Assembly (NCBI GenBank): GCA_947652115.1
Contig: OX393568.1
Coordinates: 158,501-222,500 of the forward strand
DNA length: 64,000 nt
Direction of reading: 5' to 3'
From: Blastomussa wellsi
Lineage: Eukaryota > Cnidaria > Anthozoa > Scleractinia > Plerogyridae
Shown: positions 1-14,200 of the stretch, piece after piece
How positions within the stretch are numbered: position 1 is the first letter of the stretch
Layout of the letters: every line of letters starts with the position of its first letter
Notes under the pieces: model-generated
Database searches by the model: none
What the model was told of the DNA's origin: nothing
What the model saw: the letters and a program-made list of their open reading frames with translations, nothing else
Position numbers and translations under genes: made by a program

Positions 1-913
1 AAAAACCCTTTCGAAAGATATATTTTTTCCATTTGATCCGCTTATTGTCTTTAAACAAAAAACTTTGGTGCGTCTTTAATAAATCACGAAATATGACGCT
101 TTGTGTCGAAAATCAGCGATGCGGAAAAACAAATTACCATGTTACAACATTTCGAAGAAAAACAAAAGTATCATAATTATTACAAATAAACAAAAGTATC
201 GTGTTACCGCTGTCACGAAAAGGTTAGGAAGCACGTTTGGTGTTGCATTCTGCACTGTCCTTTGAGTCTCTGAGATTTTCATTTTCAGGTAGAAATAACT
301 TTGTTAATTAGAACTGGCATTTAGTCACAACAAGCGGTAGGTGGGTATGTCTTCGAAACATTGTAATTCCGTGAAGTAATGAGTAGTGTTAAAGAAGAGA
401 GTTTGAAAGCATTGATATTTTCTAACGATTTGTGGTATGGAATCCCTCAGATATTGCTGCAGACTTTGTGTCGGCAAGTGTAACCGCAAAGTAATCAAAT
501 TAGATGCAGTTTTTTTAGACGCGTTCGCTCGAAAACGGGCTGGCTCTGCAGCCAAGACGAATCGTGTCTCGTATATTTGAAATGACGTTGACGGGTAAGC
601 TGCGTAAATTTGATCTTCTGTGGATTTATTTCATACGTTAAGGCAACATACCCCAGTTGACAGTTTTTTAATGCACTCATTGTGATTTTGCGGTTGACAG
701 TGACCTCTGGTAAGCCTGTGCAGGGGGAATGAATCATTCTGAATCATTCATAAATCTTACAGGAATTAGCGTCTTCCTTCTTTTAAGGCAGCGAACAGAT
801 GTACATGTACTCGACTAGTTCAAGTCAAAAGTCTTCAAAACTAAATGATAAAAAAAAAGTCTTCAAAACGCCTGCATCGCAAGCTGGGCCGAATCGTCTT
901 CGCAAGTTTAACA

Positions 914-3900
914 TCATTCCATAAGGTCGCCATATTTGTTCTTCCTTGATGGAGGTTCTACGAGGAAAAAGAAATGAGCTTTCAATATTAAAACAGGCTT
1001 CAATCAAATTTTATGTAATAAATCAGTGAATTGTTCAATTATACACATAGTTTAGGACAACAGAAGGTTACATGAGCGACTTTCTTTATGAGTTTTTTCA
1101 TGTGTTTGTACTATGCAGAACTGTTATTTCAGCTATATTAATCTTGCCATTTTCTGAAAATGTGATTTTTGCTCTATCTTTTTATATGTGAGCAAGCCAA
1201 TATATGCTTGGGTTCATTTAACACTTCTTTTGCAAAAACAACTGGATTATTACCTGATAAAACCAAACGATAATCCGCAAGATGACACACATGATCCAGT
1301 GCCAGCAAACTACCACCAAATGAAAGTTTCTGAATTTTCATGATCTGCCACAAGCAAAAGCTATGATCCACATGTACATCAAAAGATACACGTACCTTGT
1401 CTATACGAAGTCCTTTCCCGTTGACTGTTACTCCGCTGTACAGTTTGCTGCCTACCACTGCGGTCGTCACTACTGTTATCCTGGTCAAACCATGAGGGAG
1501 CATCGTCGGACTGGCCTGTCCTGGATGGTTCTCCTTCTCGTCTGTGTCTAGGCTGATATCACGAACAAAGCTGTTAACGTACTTGCTTTGCCAGAAAATT
1601 TATTTCTAGTGCGAGTTTTGTCGCGGATTTGCATTGGCAATGTTATACATTCAACAAGTCTTCTGCTCTGTGCAGTAATACTAGTACGATGTGGTACATT
1701 TGGGAAGTTTGGTCCCCCCACTTCAAGTGTTTACTATAACCAAAACATCTTGAAAAATGTTGTCACCACGAGTTTTGCCGTGTTTACTTCAGAATATCGC
1801 CTGACAATAGTTTATGAGGTCGTACGCCTAGTTAGCTAAAATTGATTTATATTCCGCAGGTAAATAACTGTTTTATTATTCAACGGGTTGTCCAGGAAAC
1901 CCATTTTACATTTAATAAAAGACTGCACCTACGTATATTCAGACGACATTCAAGCAGTGATACGAAATTGGCAGAGAAAAATCCGTGAGCTGCATGGCAT
2001 TTGCACTAATACACTAAAAAAATTTGAATCAACGTTCTCTCTAAAGAGTAAAAAGTGCCATAGTTAACTTTGGAGGCCAGTCGTTTCGGGAATAACCCTT
2101 CATCAGTGGATGTCCGCTGATTTCAATTAGAAAACTAGCTTGCTTTAAGTGTAAAGGTGCGCGCTAGAGATCAACGCGCGACGACCAAAAGAAATCTAAT
2201 TATCAACCAGCGAGTGGTTATCCAGCATTTTGTAACTCTTCAGACGAATCATCGCCACTAACGTATTAGTATATTGCAATTGCTTCATGATCGTGTATGG
2301 GTAACGTGACAATTAAATCGAATAACAACACAGGATATCTGTTATGTACAGATGACGGATAAAACAAGACTTTCGGACCATATATGGGCATCGGATAAAT
2401 TTGTTGAAAATTACCGGTATACGTAATACAAAAGTTTTTGTTTCAACTTTTCTAACCTGTTCCATTCTACTTGGACCCGACGGAGACATGTTGGGAGGGT
2501 TCCATCTTTCACGGTGTTTCTTTCTCAGTTCTTCATAACTTGTAAATTTTTTCTTTTTTTCTTCCTCGACATCGAAATAGAGGCTTGGAGGTGCACGCAA
2601 GTTCTCACTGGACAAGGCTTCAGCGTCAGACGTTTCAATGGTGCTAGGAAGAGGTGTGTGGTCATCGGTAAGGGGCCCACTTTCTGGTGTGCCAAACCTG
2701 ATGGCTCCTTTTACGAGAAATTTAATGCAGTTAAATGCATATTTAACAAAGTTAACAAAGAGCGGTCAGCGGTCTGTGTCCTGGGCTCACAGGCGCACAT
2801 GGTTCATTCAGTCACATGGCAGCCACGCCCCTGGACACCCTAGGCACCCAATCTCCATTTAGCGATGCAGTTGTTAATGAAATGTTAATAAACTCTGTCT
2901 AAAAATAATGACTATCAAACAAACAAACAAAAGCTGCAGAATTTTGCAGATCTTTCGCAAGGTACATTTACCTGCAGGGAGATCTTTATCAAAATCCTGT
3001 TTTTTTTTTGGCATATTTAAGATCTCTTGAATAAATCCAGTGTATTTATAATAATTAATAATTGACGTTCTGCAGCTTGAATACAAACCTGGAAAACTCA
3101 AATCTTTCTGCTCTGAGATCCTTTGTTCACTATTCTCATCATATGACATTCCCACACCCGCACTGAAACAAGACATATCGAAACAGCATTACAACGTTAC
3201 CATGGATACGCAAGGGACTTTTAGCAACTTTGGCCTCAGTAATGCTGAGCCCTAAAAACAAACAAACAAGCAAACGAATAGGAGAGACTGAGAGAGACAC
3301 AAACAGGCATACAGTTAGACATGATAGACAGGCAATAAGAGAGACAAGCAGGCAGAAATACAGTGAGACAGACGCAAGCTCAAATAAAACATTGGACAGT
3401 GACGGTGAAAATATAAAGGAAAACTACATGTAATGACATATAAAATTACAATATGTAATAAGATAACTATTGACTCATGCTCACAGAATAAAAGACAAAA
3501 AAAAAAAACAGAGAGCTAGATTGGTAATAGGTACAATATGTAATAAGATAACTATTGACTCATGCTCACAGAATAAAAGACAAAAAAAAACAGAGAGCTA
3601 GATTGGTAATAGGTACAATATGTAATAAGATAACTATTGACTCATGCTCACAGAATAAAAGACAAAAAAAAAAACAGAGAGCTAGATTGGTAATAGGTAC
3701 AATTTGCATATGAGCCTAGTGGCCCATCAGGCCGGAGTTTATCCTGGTTTCCTTAGCATGAAGTGAACACGAGACAGTACAGTATTTCTACTCCCCCTGG
3801 ATGGGATGCTACACCCCACATCGCTGGTACCCACTTATACACCTCGGAGGAGAGACAGGCACTATGAGAGTTAAGAGTCTTTCCCACAAACACAACACAT

Positions 3901-6900
3901 TGCTCGCCAGCCAGGGCTCAAACTTGGACTGTGTGATCTGGAGTCCAGTGCCTTACTATTAGGCCACCATGCCTCCCACAAGTCAGTGATGGATGAACTA
4001 TATTTTAAAATAATATTATAGTACCACAATCAGGTAGTTAAGATAAACAACTAGTAAAAATACATCAATAAACAAGATTGTTACAAATGCTGGCCTGAAA
4101 CGCAGAAACAGAATTTAAGGACAGTTCTAAAAAAAAAGAAAACTTATATAGATGTTAGATGAGAAATGTTGGAACAGGAGTGGGTGCTGCATACTACCTT
4201 GTGTATAACACCAAAATGAATATGGTACAGGAGAGTTAACCTCAATCAATCAATCCATGCAGGCAGGCAGGCAGACAGACAGACTGCAGACAGACAGACA
4301 GACAGACACACATGCATGTACAGACAAGTGAAAGGTAATAGAACAAACAAAGCAAACAAAACAGATGTTCTTCTTCAGAAACTACACTTCCCTCACCTTT
4401 TGAGCATATTTTTGACTAAAGTTTCTTTAAGCTGGGAATTCTCTAATTTCATTATCTTCCCAAAGCAAGTACTCCTATAAGATCTTACACCAGCATAAAA
4501 GGCTAACCCAAACAGTGCTACAAAAAAATCAGAAATTGATGATTAATTAAATTGCTTTTTTTTAACGGTAGATGTAGTTACCAGTATTTATTTCAATCTC
4601 CACATAATGAACAAGTGCATACTTCTTAGCAATGGATACACTGTATACCACAAAATGGCATACATGTACGAATTAGCTCAATCATTTCCAAAAAAGGATA
4701 ACTACGCTGTAGACCCTTACTATGCAAAGACGTTTCAGGTGTACATTTCAGTATACATCACTATCAGAAACATTTACAGGGTTCATACTCTTTTGAGCTT
4801 TGGAAATTCCATGACGTTCCATGACTTGTTCAAGTTTTCCATGACCTAAATTTTCTAGGAAATCATCTTTCATTTTGGGTGTGCCTTTACTATTTTCTTC
4901 ACTAAAACAACATAACTGATTTTGTACTTTTTAATAAAGTTAAAACATAATTTTCCATGACAAACACATACATTCCACGACTTTCCAGGCCTGGAAAATT
5001 CTAAAATTCCATGACTTTCCAGGTTTTCCATGACCTACACAAACCATGATTTATGAAGATTTAACTTATCCCTCTACAAAGTAACATTCATTCTTGTCAT
5101 TAAGAAAACATATTTTAACATTTAAAGCCTAAGTTGCCACTTGGTCACATTAATATTGAACACAAATAGAATGAAACTGTACCAGTTCCCAACAGTTCCA
5201 GTAAAATTGTGATCATCAGGTTCCATTGCAATAAATTGTTTATTTACAAGATGCCCCAAATTTGACCATTACTTACATCAGAAAAACTAATTTAAAATAT
5301 TCAGTAACCTAGTCCTAATAACAAAAAACTACCATTAATAATTATAATAAAGTTCTCATGTATGTTACCTGTATAAGCCATTCCTGCAAAGCTTTTTACT
5401 TGAGCAAAATAACCTGCAAAAAAGTATCAGTTGGGATTGTGTATATTGAATTCACAATACATGTCAGCTATTTGGCCTCCCACTGTCCTTTAAATGTGAT
5501 CCACAGATCTACAATTATTACAGTTCTGTATTTAATTATTGAATTCACAAAATAATCTTGTTCTCTTGTCAACAAGAGATCTGGAAACGAGATTATGCAA
5601 AAAATGCATACAAAACAAATATACATAGAACATGCACTTCAAGAAGCAACATAGGCGTATGGGCAATTTTTTGCCAGGGGGCAGTGAACCATTTGCCCAA
5701 AAAATTCTCCCAAGTTGTCTTGCCCAAATTTTCTCCTTCTACCCAAAAAAATCTGATTTGCCCCCTCCCCCCATGCCCGTTTAACTGTAAAGTGTTTTTA
5801 CCCTCCTTAAATAAAGTTATCATCATCATCATCATCATGCCATGTTGATTAGCCATATCACTCATGCCATGTTAATTAGCAATATCACTCAATGACTACT
5901 TCATATTTGTCTGGGTTATATTTTCATTTTACTTCATATTTGACAGCATTTAAGCAAACTTTTATCAATGAGGACATTTTGTGATGCTTGTCATAAAGAG
6001 CTTGCATCTCATTAGCAGTCAATCCTGGACATAATTATCTGGTGGTTGCTGGCAAAACCCACTGGAAATAAAGACTGCTTGATTTACAGTGTACACATAC
6101 GTACCATTTTTAAATGCCTGCCTCAACAATACCACAGAGATAACACCTGCTGGAGCACCTGTCAATGAATCGATCAACACTATGAATTGTGTATTTTTAT
6201 TGCAGTGGATACAAATTAAGAAAAATAAAGCAACAGGGGTTTTCCAAAAGGTTTAAAAATGGGAGTTTAAGAGTTTCAAATAAATTGTATTTGGAACAGT
6301 TACAGTTAGAAAGAGAATGGAACTGAAGACTGTGCCGGACTCTGGATTGATATGCCTGAACAGTTCAGGTCCAGGCTCTTGGTGGGGCACTGCCAGGTAA
6401 ATACTGAGAACAATAAACCTTCAAACTTAAGTTCTAAGGGGGCTATAAGATTTTGGTGGGTCATAGTAATCAGAAACAAGTCACTTGGTTCTAGTAAGTG
6501 GTTGAGGGAATTTTTGCAGGAAAGTCTAGATGATGATGATGACTGTGAATCTCATTTTGATCATTACCGGTAATGCGTTTGCTTCACATGCTTTTAAACT
6601 CAATGGTTCAAACAGGATACCCTCATCATTCTCAGGATCTTGAGAATCTTGAGAATCTGAGAGATTCTGTTTGGATTGAGGTGGGTCTTCCCAGGCTAAA
6701 CTAGAGAATGCAGGGCCACTTTTATCAAGATTTTGCTCATCAGAAATGTTCATCAGTATTTATTTAGCTGGTCATCACTCAATATTACATGTAGACCTTT
6801 TTAGGACTAGATATTAGCCCTATACATCTTATTCCAAAATGGCTACCATCTTAGTATTCCTTTATTGGTATTCAAGTTAGCCCTTCTTGCCTCATTTTTA

Positions 6901-8202
6901 AGCTCAAAAATCAAAAGAATATTTTATCTTGAAAGAGGCAACAAGGGACAATTTGTATGTACATAAATTAGTGCCATTTTGGAATGTATGCAGAGGTATG
7001 AAGAACTAAAATCTGGAGATTTTTTCTTTTGTGCCACCTTCCCTACTTTTTCCAGGCGGGAGGGGGTGGGGGGTAGGGAGTTTTTTGTTCGGGGGGTGGG
7101 ATTGATTTTGTGGGGGTAGGGTGGGAGACTCCCAGATAATCTCGGAGAGTTGGCATGACTGTGTATGGTATATAAAAAAAACCTTTTCCTTGATCCTAAA
7201 CAGGGTATGTGTGTGAGGTTATTTTGGTCCTAAACAGGGTCAGGGTTTCAGACCTCCAGCAACATCCCTGCAACACCAAACATGGGTCAATTACCCCACC
7301 CCCCTCTCCCCGGCAATGTAAGGTGCGATAAGATAAGATGAGATAACTTTATTTATACATGGTATTTCCATCAGCTTATTTAGAAGTATTTATGGTAATC
7401 AACTAACTACCTATCTTCCTAGCTACAAAAAAGGTGTAAAATACAAAAGAATAAAAACTGCTTTTCATGGAGGCCGTGTTCAAAAAATATACTTAAAAAT
7501 TTCGCTTAAGAATTATAATAAAAATTTACTTAAAACTGTGGCGACTCAGTTTTGTCTTAAACTCGCTTAAGAAAGTCGCTTGTCTTAATTTTGTGGGTAA
7601 GTTGTTCCACAACTGAGCTCCACTGTATGAAAGGTAAGATAAGGTCAAGGTAAAATCTTTATTTAGACACGGTATTTCCTTCTGGACTTTACAATATAGA
7701 ATTAAATTAATCTAACTAGCTATCTAATTTAAATTACAAATAACTACTACAATGAAAGAAATGATAAAACCTGCTTTACAACGAAGTCGTGTATAAAAGC
7801 AGAACGACTGTCGAATAATCAAAGGCAATGTGAACATCGATCTGTGGCAAATACGACCAAATATTTTGAAATTCACCCTAAAACAATAGACATCACTATA
7901 TGGCTCAAGGGAAATAAACCCCACAAACTCGAGAGTTTATTCCTCGGAGGCTTAAGCTATGAATCATGGAATTTGGGGTATTGGCCGTGGTCTCTTACCT
8001 CTGAAAAAAACGCTGTTTCTTGAACATTCTTTAAGGACAGCTTTCTCTTCATCACTGAGCTAAATTCAGAAATTGATAGATGTGTAATATAGGAAAACAT
8101 CTGATGAACTGAAACAGTAGTCCTCGTTTCCGTTATTCGTTTGTATTTTACCTCAATACGTGGTACTGTTGGTGGAAAGGGTCCGTTAGAAATATCCGCC
8201 AT
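914..8202 (-). CDS. OCIAD1: OCIA domain-containing protein, OCIAD1-like (10 exons, complete)
   Basis: Coding exons, minus strand: 8202-8152, 8059-7999, 6158-6105, 5413-5369, 4517-4397, 3162-3089, 3025-2972, 2683-2457, 1552-1396, 957-914. All have GT-AG borders and continuous phase; 888 nt give 295 aa. Residues 18-92 form the OCIA domain: LSDEEKAVLKECSRNSVFFR in exon 2, two hydrophobic stretches (AGVISVVLLRQAF, LFGLAFYAGVRSY), then CFGKIMKLENSQL. The C-terminal half is low-complexity and charged, with the OCIAD1 signatures SYEELRKKHRERW and the end NKYGDLME-stop. OCIA proteins are membrane proteins of endosomes and mitochondria linked to STAT/Notch signalling and complex III assembly; that role is by family only. 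OCIAD2 lacks the long tail, hence the OCIAD1 call. Human OCIAD1 is about 245 aa, so this tail is longer. The acceptors of the 3025 and 2683 exons are weak and were chosen to keep phase. TTTATT at 625-630 could be the reverse-strand poly(A) signal. Confidence 0.88.
3447..3702. repeat. Minisatellite, about 85-bp unit, 3 copies
   Basis: Three head-to-tail copies begin at 3447, 3532 and 3614. Each contains TGTAATAAGATAACTATTG, an A-run of 9-12 and AGAGAGCTAGATTGGTAAT. Copies differ almost only in the length of the A-run, so the expansion is recent or homogenised. Lies in an intron of the OCIAD1-like gene. Confidence 0.9.
3714..3978 (-). mobile_element. tRNA-derived SINE, family 1 (copy 1)
   Basis: Read on the minus strand the element starts with a tRNA-like head: the A-box region TGGCCTAATAGTAAGGCACTG, near 3965-3945, is degenerate. 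It ends with the hairpin CCGGCCTGATGGGCCACTAGG at 3734-3714. The body matches the better-preserved copy at 18640-18918 (CATCCCATCCAGGGGGAGTAG). Intronic in the OCIAD1-like gene. Confidence 0.75.
4257..4312. repeat. (GGCA)n/(GACA)n microsatellite
   Basis: Runs of GGCA followed by GACA tetranucleotides, then CACA. Simple-sequence repeat inside an intron. Confidence 0.8.
4795..5035. repeat. Dispersed repeat rich in TTCCATGACTTTCC motifs
   Basis: Several direct and inverted copies of CCATGAC / GTCATGG-type words (TTCCATGACGTTCCATGAC near 4808, ATTCCATGACTTTCCAGG near 5006) and a palindromic CCAGGCCTGG at 4986-4995. The structure suggests a short non-autonomous DNA transposon. Intronic. Confidence 0.5.
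7325..7755. repeat. Two related copies of a GATAAGAT-rich repeat
   Basis: The blocks at about 7328-7445 and 7632-7750 share AAGATAAG, an ACTTTATTTATACATGGTATTTCC-like segment (second copy CTTTATTTAGACACGGTATTT) and a following CTAACTA(G)CTATCT. Probable fragments of one retroelement 3' end. They lie in the first large intron of the OCIAD1-like gene. Confidence 0.5.
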
Positions 8203-8406
8203 ATTGGATGAAACCTGTTGATAGTTCATGTAAGACTCAATGAATTTCTCTTTCGAAGAAGACCGCTGCTCAATACTATCGCAGTTTTCTCAACCACAAA
8301 CAACGAGAAGCGGTCGGCGAAGCGGTCGAGAAGCGACGACCAGATTTTAAGAGATTTGTTCATTCTTGTCCTTTTTTGCCTCGTTCAACCGTTGCTTTAT
8401 TTAAAT
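8203..8406. promoter_or_regulatory. Putative bidirectional promoter / 5'UTR interval
   Basis: Only about 200 bp separate the start codon of the OCIAD1-like gene (minus strand, 8202) from the most upstream start codon of the plus-strand gene (8407). This head-to-head spacing is typical of shared CpG-type promoters. The interval includes a locally CG-richer stretch around 8290-8345. No TATA box is evident. The call is from geometry alone. Confidence 0.45.
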
Positions 8407-11249
8407 ATGAGGATGAGTAGCGATAAAAAGACACTTTGGATAATAGTGAGGGAAGGAACTGGTATGTTTAACTCGCTTACTATGCAAAACCAGTAATGTT
8501 TACATAATCCTCCGTGACAAATCTTACACTAATACAAAGGACAACAGGAACTATTAACAGATAAATGACTTTATTGTTTGCCGGAAAAAGCCAAGCTGCA
8601 GCAATGGGGGAGCGAAACCGAAGGCCAACCCCCCTGATGCGGCTCGCCCGAACCGCCAGACAAAGAAAAATCCGAAAAAGGAAAATGCGTGGACGGGAAA
8701 GGGGAAAGAAAAAGTCTTATAATATTCAAAATGACAAAGGCGGTTCCGCAAGCTAAGAATGACTGATTAAAACAATGACATAGCGTGGGCTATAAAGGCA
8801 AGCCCGTGTCATGCACATACAATGATTGACAATCGCTACTACGTATTATACAACCATTGGATAGAGTCCAATACTTAACATATAAAGGTTATCGACTGTT
8901 GGTTACATTTCAGCTAGCTCATTTGGACCAGTAGGTTGGTACATTATAATATCAACCTACGGGTGGTTTTCGTGTGCGAGACTTCTTGCAAATTGCCATA
9001 CATGAGGTATGAATCACACTTACCTTCTATTTTTTTTAAGGTAAAAAAAACCTTTCCCCAAGAAGTCTCGATCCCGGGACGATGGATTACCAAGCGGGAA
9101 TCATCCCCACTACACCACCGAGACCAGCTGCCAGATTTCAAATTTTTCTGGCTACAAGACTCTGACCCTATTTAATATGAAGGCTAACTGCAAGCAACCT
9201 AAAGCTAATTTAGTCTAACCGAAGTGCCATGTAGGCCAACCAAAGTGCTTAGAAGGGTGGGTCGCCGTGAAGCTCTTCGGAACGTCTCTCAGGATTGGCT
9301 GAGGAAATGATAAACAACAGTAACAATGGATCCTAGCCCTAAAACAATAGAGCTTTGTGCTAACAATGAAATTAAAATTTCTGAAGGGCTTTGTGGCAAC
9401 TGAAAAGGGTAACCGGAGTTCTATGTAGGCTAACCGAAGCACATAGTAGACTAATTGGAGTGCTTAGTAGGCTAATCGGAGTGCTATATTAGCTAGAGTG
9501 CTACCCAGGCTAACCAGGTGCCAGTATTCATTATTATACTATGTGGTATAATTCATCACCAGGTGTCCACCTCCGGTAGGTTGATATTATATTGTTCTGA
9601 CCGGTCCAGTATAGATGTACTGTCTTTCAGTGTACATCTTGGTTGATTAGGCAACATAAGCCAACTGAGATAATAATTAACATTCATTGTTGTTTTTTCT
9701 AATTAGTGACATCCGATTTAAAGCGATTCCAGTTTAATTGCGAAGAACTAGGACAGGAAGAAGACAAAGTGTATGAAAAAGCCAAGTTCCTGCAGGTATT
9801 CGCTGCCCAGCCGGTGCCGGTCAACAAGGGAATAAATATTGCAACCCCTTCCTTCGTGTGTTTATTATCGTGGAGTGTATCATGTGGTATTTTGGCTCGG
9901 TTCGATTCTTGTGTATATATGTGTTAGCACAAAAGGGTAGAATACAGCTTGTTGCTGGCAGTCTTTCACGTCAATTTGACATGCAGTAGACAGCGTAAAA
10001 CGGTTTCAGAGCTAAGTCAAATCAACCCTGACATCCTCCAGTCAATGATCCAGACACTAAAATAATACAATCCTGTATAAATTCCTCTGAATAGTCGGCA
10101 ACTTATACAGGATATATTGTATCAGTCAAATCGAAGCTTCAACATCCCCCCCCCCCCGGCATACCCCGGGCATTTGATGCCCTTGCCTTTCCCGGGGGGT
10201 GGGGAATTTGATCCTCACTCATATAGGGTGGGGAATTTGAACATAAGCCTTGATTTCATGTTAAGTGTCCCAGCGATTCCACATGGGTTGATAAGTCATG
10301 GCGGAGGCCGACATTGCGAGTTTTGAGGATTTTAAAGGAAAGCAGCTTTTTGGTGGCTTGCTTAAAAAGCAAAGGACAAAGGCTTTAGGCTTCATATAGC
10401 TATTGGAGTGGTATCAAAGAGAGAGATATCTTCACATTCGCAGAGCTAAAACTGCACCAACAGACGCTAGGGTTCTGTGACATTTTGATAACTCTGTTTG
10501 ATCTCGACTTCAGGAGCATAATAGAAGCTACTAAAAAGTTGAAACGGTAATATGGTCAATTATTAACTTTTCCCGGGGATGGGGGCATTTGAGCGGCTTT
10601 TTGGCCCGGGGAGGGGGGAATTTGAACACAAATTTTCCAAAAATTCAAATGTTTGGGGGATTGCCCAGGGGAAGGGGTGGGGGATGTTGAAGCTTCGATT
10701 TGACTGGTACATAAGCTTTAAATTTATTATTAAACAAATTGTCACGTTGCCCACATATGGTCACGAAGCGATTGTTATCCGCCATCTGTACTTGGCAGAT
10801 ATTCTGTGATATACTTTTACAATTTAGTTGCCAGATTTAAAATTTTGGTTGCCATGGCGACTAAAATGGTCCCAACTTGGAGGGTCGTTTACTTTTAATA
10901 ATAATTTTGATTTTGAGAATGTCCAGTTATATGCTGTGAGTGGGAAGGTTTTTTTTGGTGGAACCACACATTTATAATAAATATTTAAAATTACAGGCTT
11001 TTTCTGAGCAGCTTGGTTTGTCAGCAGTTGGAAAAACAAATGTCCTGAAGGTTTGTAACATGTCACTTAATGGAAAACTGAGCACATATTTAGCTTTATG
11101 ATTTTGTCTGCCAAATACTGCTGCTGTGGCACTGACATTATGTTCATTATTTTTATTATTATTATTATTATTAGACCACTGCCTGGTTAGCTCAGTTGGT
11201 AGAGCGCCGAACTGCTGTGCAGAAGGTCTAGGGTTCGATCCCCAGACCA

Positions 11250-11285
<36 letters not shown>

Positions 11286-14200
11286 GTAGCTGCCTTTGCT
11301 ACGACATCTGCAAATGGTTAGACCTTCTAGTCTTCTCAGATAAGGACGAAAAACCATAGGTCCCGTTTCCTGCATCTTCAGTGTTATGGTAAGCAGGGGA
11401 CGTTAAAGAACCCACACACTTCTCGCAAAGAGTAGGGAACGAGGTTCCCGGTGTTGTGGTCTGGCGTTGTCACGGGTTGGTGCTTAACATAGGGATAACC
11501 TCGCTGCACCTCTCCCCCTTGGACAGACTTGTCCAAGAAAAATTGAGTACGAGTATGAGAATGAGTATGAGCAACTTGTGCCATTATCAAGGTTGCACAG
11601 TTAATGATAAAAAGCTGTTTGTGAAGAGGCTAAGTTGAAAGTGAATTTGTATAAAAAGTGCCAATTTAATTAAATGATATATATTAAATACTTTTAGCAC
11701 GAACAGAATCAGACTGTACATTCAGTGTTGGTTTGAGATCTTCAATACACAGCATTTCATTAACAAGGCAAAGTCAAATTTGTTTGTGCATTTCTTAACA
11801 TTGACACTTGCAAAGAAATCATTTGGAACAGCAGTGTTATGTTCTTTAGAATAACGCTTGTAAATAGATGATGCCTTTTGATGGTGTCCCTCACCTGTAG
11901 AAATATTTCTCAGCCACAAACTGTTTGTAATGTTCATGTATTCTTACATGTAAAAGTGAGTGTTAAATTTGAAGTCTTCTATGACTGAAAGTCATGATAT
12001 TTTTGTTTCATGTATTTTTCCTCTTCTTTTTTATGGGCTGGAATTTGTTTATTATGTAAGTTACGGAATGGTAGAGGATCTCTTATACCTTTGAGCAGAA
12101 GAACTCCTGAAAATACTGTGACAAGGTTGGTGATTATTATATTATTATTAATTCATATAATTATGTCATATTATGTTTCAGTAACTTTTTGAGCTTAACC
12201 AACACAATCAGGGTCCTAAATTAAAAATAAAATGTAATGTAGTGGTACTGAATGTACAAGACAGCAAACGTCATGTACCTGTTTTGATTTACACAGCCCT
12301 TATATCCTTGAAGTATGTGAAAGGCATTCCTCAGGTAAGAACATCCAATCAAGTATACATGTACTTGTAATACATAATTATAATCATTATTATTACACAT
12401 TATGCAGGCAACTTGTTTTTTTTTTAGTTGTTTTGTTTTTTATGAGTTGGTCATAGCTAGTCAGAGTCCAGATTTCAGACTACTGAGAAGCATAACTCAT
12501 GGTCACATTTCCTAGTGTTTCATCCACTTTAAAGAACATAATAAATATTGCGTGAACATATAATGTTCATTTTCATATAAATGGTCTCATTGTCAAATTC
12601 CACTTTTACTCTCATTGCCTCAATTAAATTTTATTTTTTAATATACTTGTTACACCGATCAGAGGACTACATGCAAGTACTTCCACAACTGAAATATTGC
12701 AGTACTGTTCAATGGATTATAATTATTTTAGCACTATCCAGACTTTCAACCCACTCTTTTTTAAAGATAATGCATTTGCAACATGTTTTTTTTAACTATC
12801 TTGCAAATAGAGTGAGTTTCAATTCTGTGCTGAAAACCAAAACCAAAGTAGTTACTATGGCCAGTCACAAAGGATGACAATGCAGTGAACCAATCAAATC
12901 TCAAAGTAATTATGCCTAGTCAACACAAAGCGCTGGAAAGTGTGTATGCACAATTCATGATTGGTTTTTGTTAAATACTTCTGATTGGTTGAAAAAGTGG
13001 TGTGAGATTTTTAAACCAATCATTGCACATAGAAATGCAAAACCAAAACAATTAGCTAATTACAGTACTTTCTGCACTCAATTGAAAACCGCTCTAATGT
13101 TGGTGGTTTTTGTTCAGAATTTACTTACTACACTGCGTCCTGTGTTTCCTACAGTGAAACCTCTGCCCAGACGACTAGATGTTGCATGTTACAATGAAAC
13201 ATTCAAAAGGAAGTTAGAGATGTTTACTAAAAGGGTGAGGTTACGTTCAAGGGACTAATATGGCATATATGCAGTATTTTAGGTGATTCTGTTTATCTAG
13301 TTTTTATTGTGACTCTGAACTTCACATTGGCAGAAAATCACAGCTCCACACAACAAACAATGATGATTTCAGGACACTATTAATGGCATTTTTATGCAAA
13401 ATGAGATGAGCGTGGAAAAATAATGTCGGGCCAGTGTTTTTCAAGTTTAGTCAAAATAATGCAACCCATTTTATTATTTTCTTATGTTTTATCCATTCAT
13501 ACTTCTTGTCTTTTGTAGGTTAGCTTCTTTTAAGTTCTTCAACAGCTTTATTATGCAAGTCCTAGCCGGCCCCTAATGAACTCATTTGGGACATGCACAA
13601 GCATCTACTTGTTTTTTTTTTCTTTCTGGCAAGCATTTTGTTGTAATTTTCACTGATCTTAATTTTCAGATAAGCAAGCTAGAAGACACAGTCCCAAAAC
13701 TGTCACACCTTCGTGATGCTAAACTAAGTGCTGTGAGTAACAAGTTAGCTTACAGTTAACTGTAATTATATACCGCATTTTATTTACTGTGTTATAGGTA
13801 GAGATATTTCTAGATATTAATAAGAACGTTAGAATTTGCTATGCCGGAATTCTTCGTTTCTTTGAACGTTATGAGTAGTCAAAATGTACTACATAAATGC
13901 TAATATGTTTTAATTATTCAATTATTGAGTTTCTTTACATAGTGTAATGGTTCACAAAAATCATTAACATTCCTTATAATAAATGAATTGACTTTTTAAG
14001 TACACTTGTACCCTGACATCGTGCATATTCTGGCATGAAATTTAGTGGCATTTTTTTATTTCACCTTTGTATAATTGCATAGAAATTATTTTCTGTTTTA
14101 ATTATTACTATATTATTGTTATGGTCTTTTTATAAATAGGAGATGAAAGACCTAGAGGAAAGGTTGCGATTTCTCCATTCTAAGTTTAAGGTTTGTTAGT

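Noticed and set aside
9063..9138. A tRNA-Pro gene on the minus strand
   Set aside because: The acceptor stem does not pair and the sequence sits inside a TIR transposon; it is a tRNA-derived fragment.
11181..11253. A functional tRNA gene
   Set aside because: A and B boxes are present, but the cloverleaf is degenerate and followed by a 300-bp SINE body with a simple-sequence tail.
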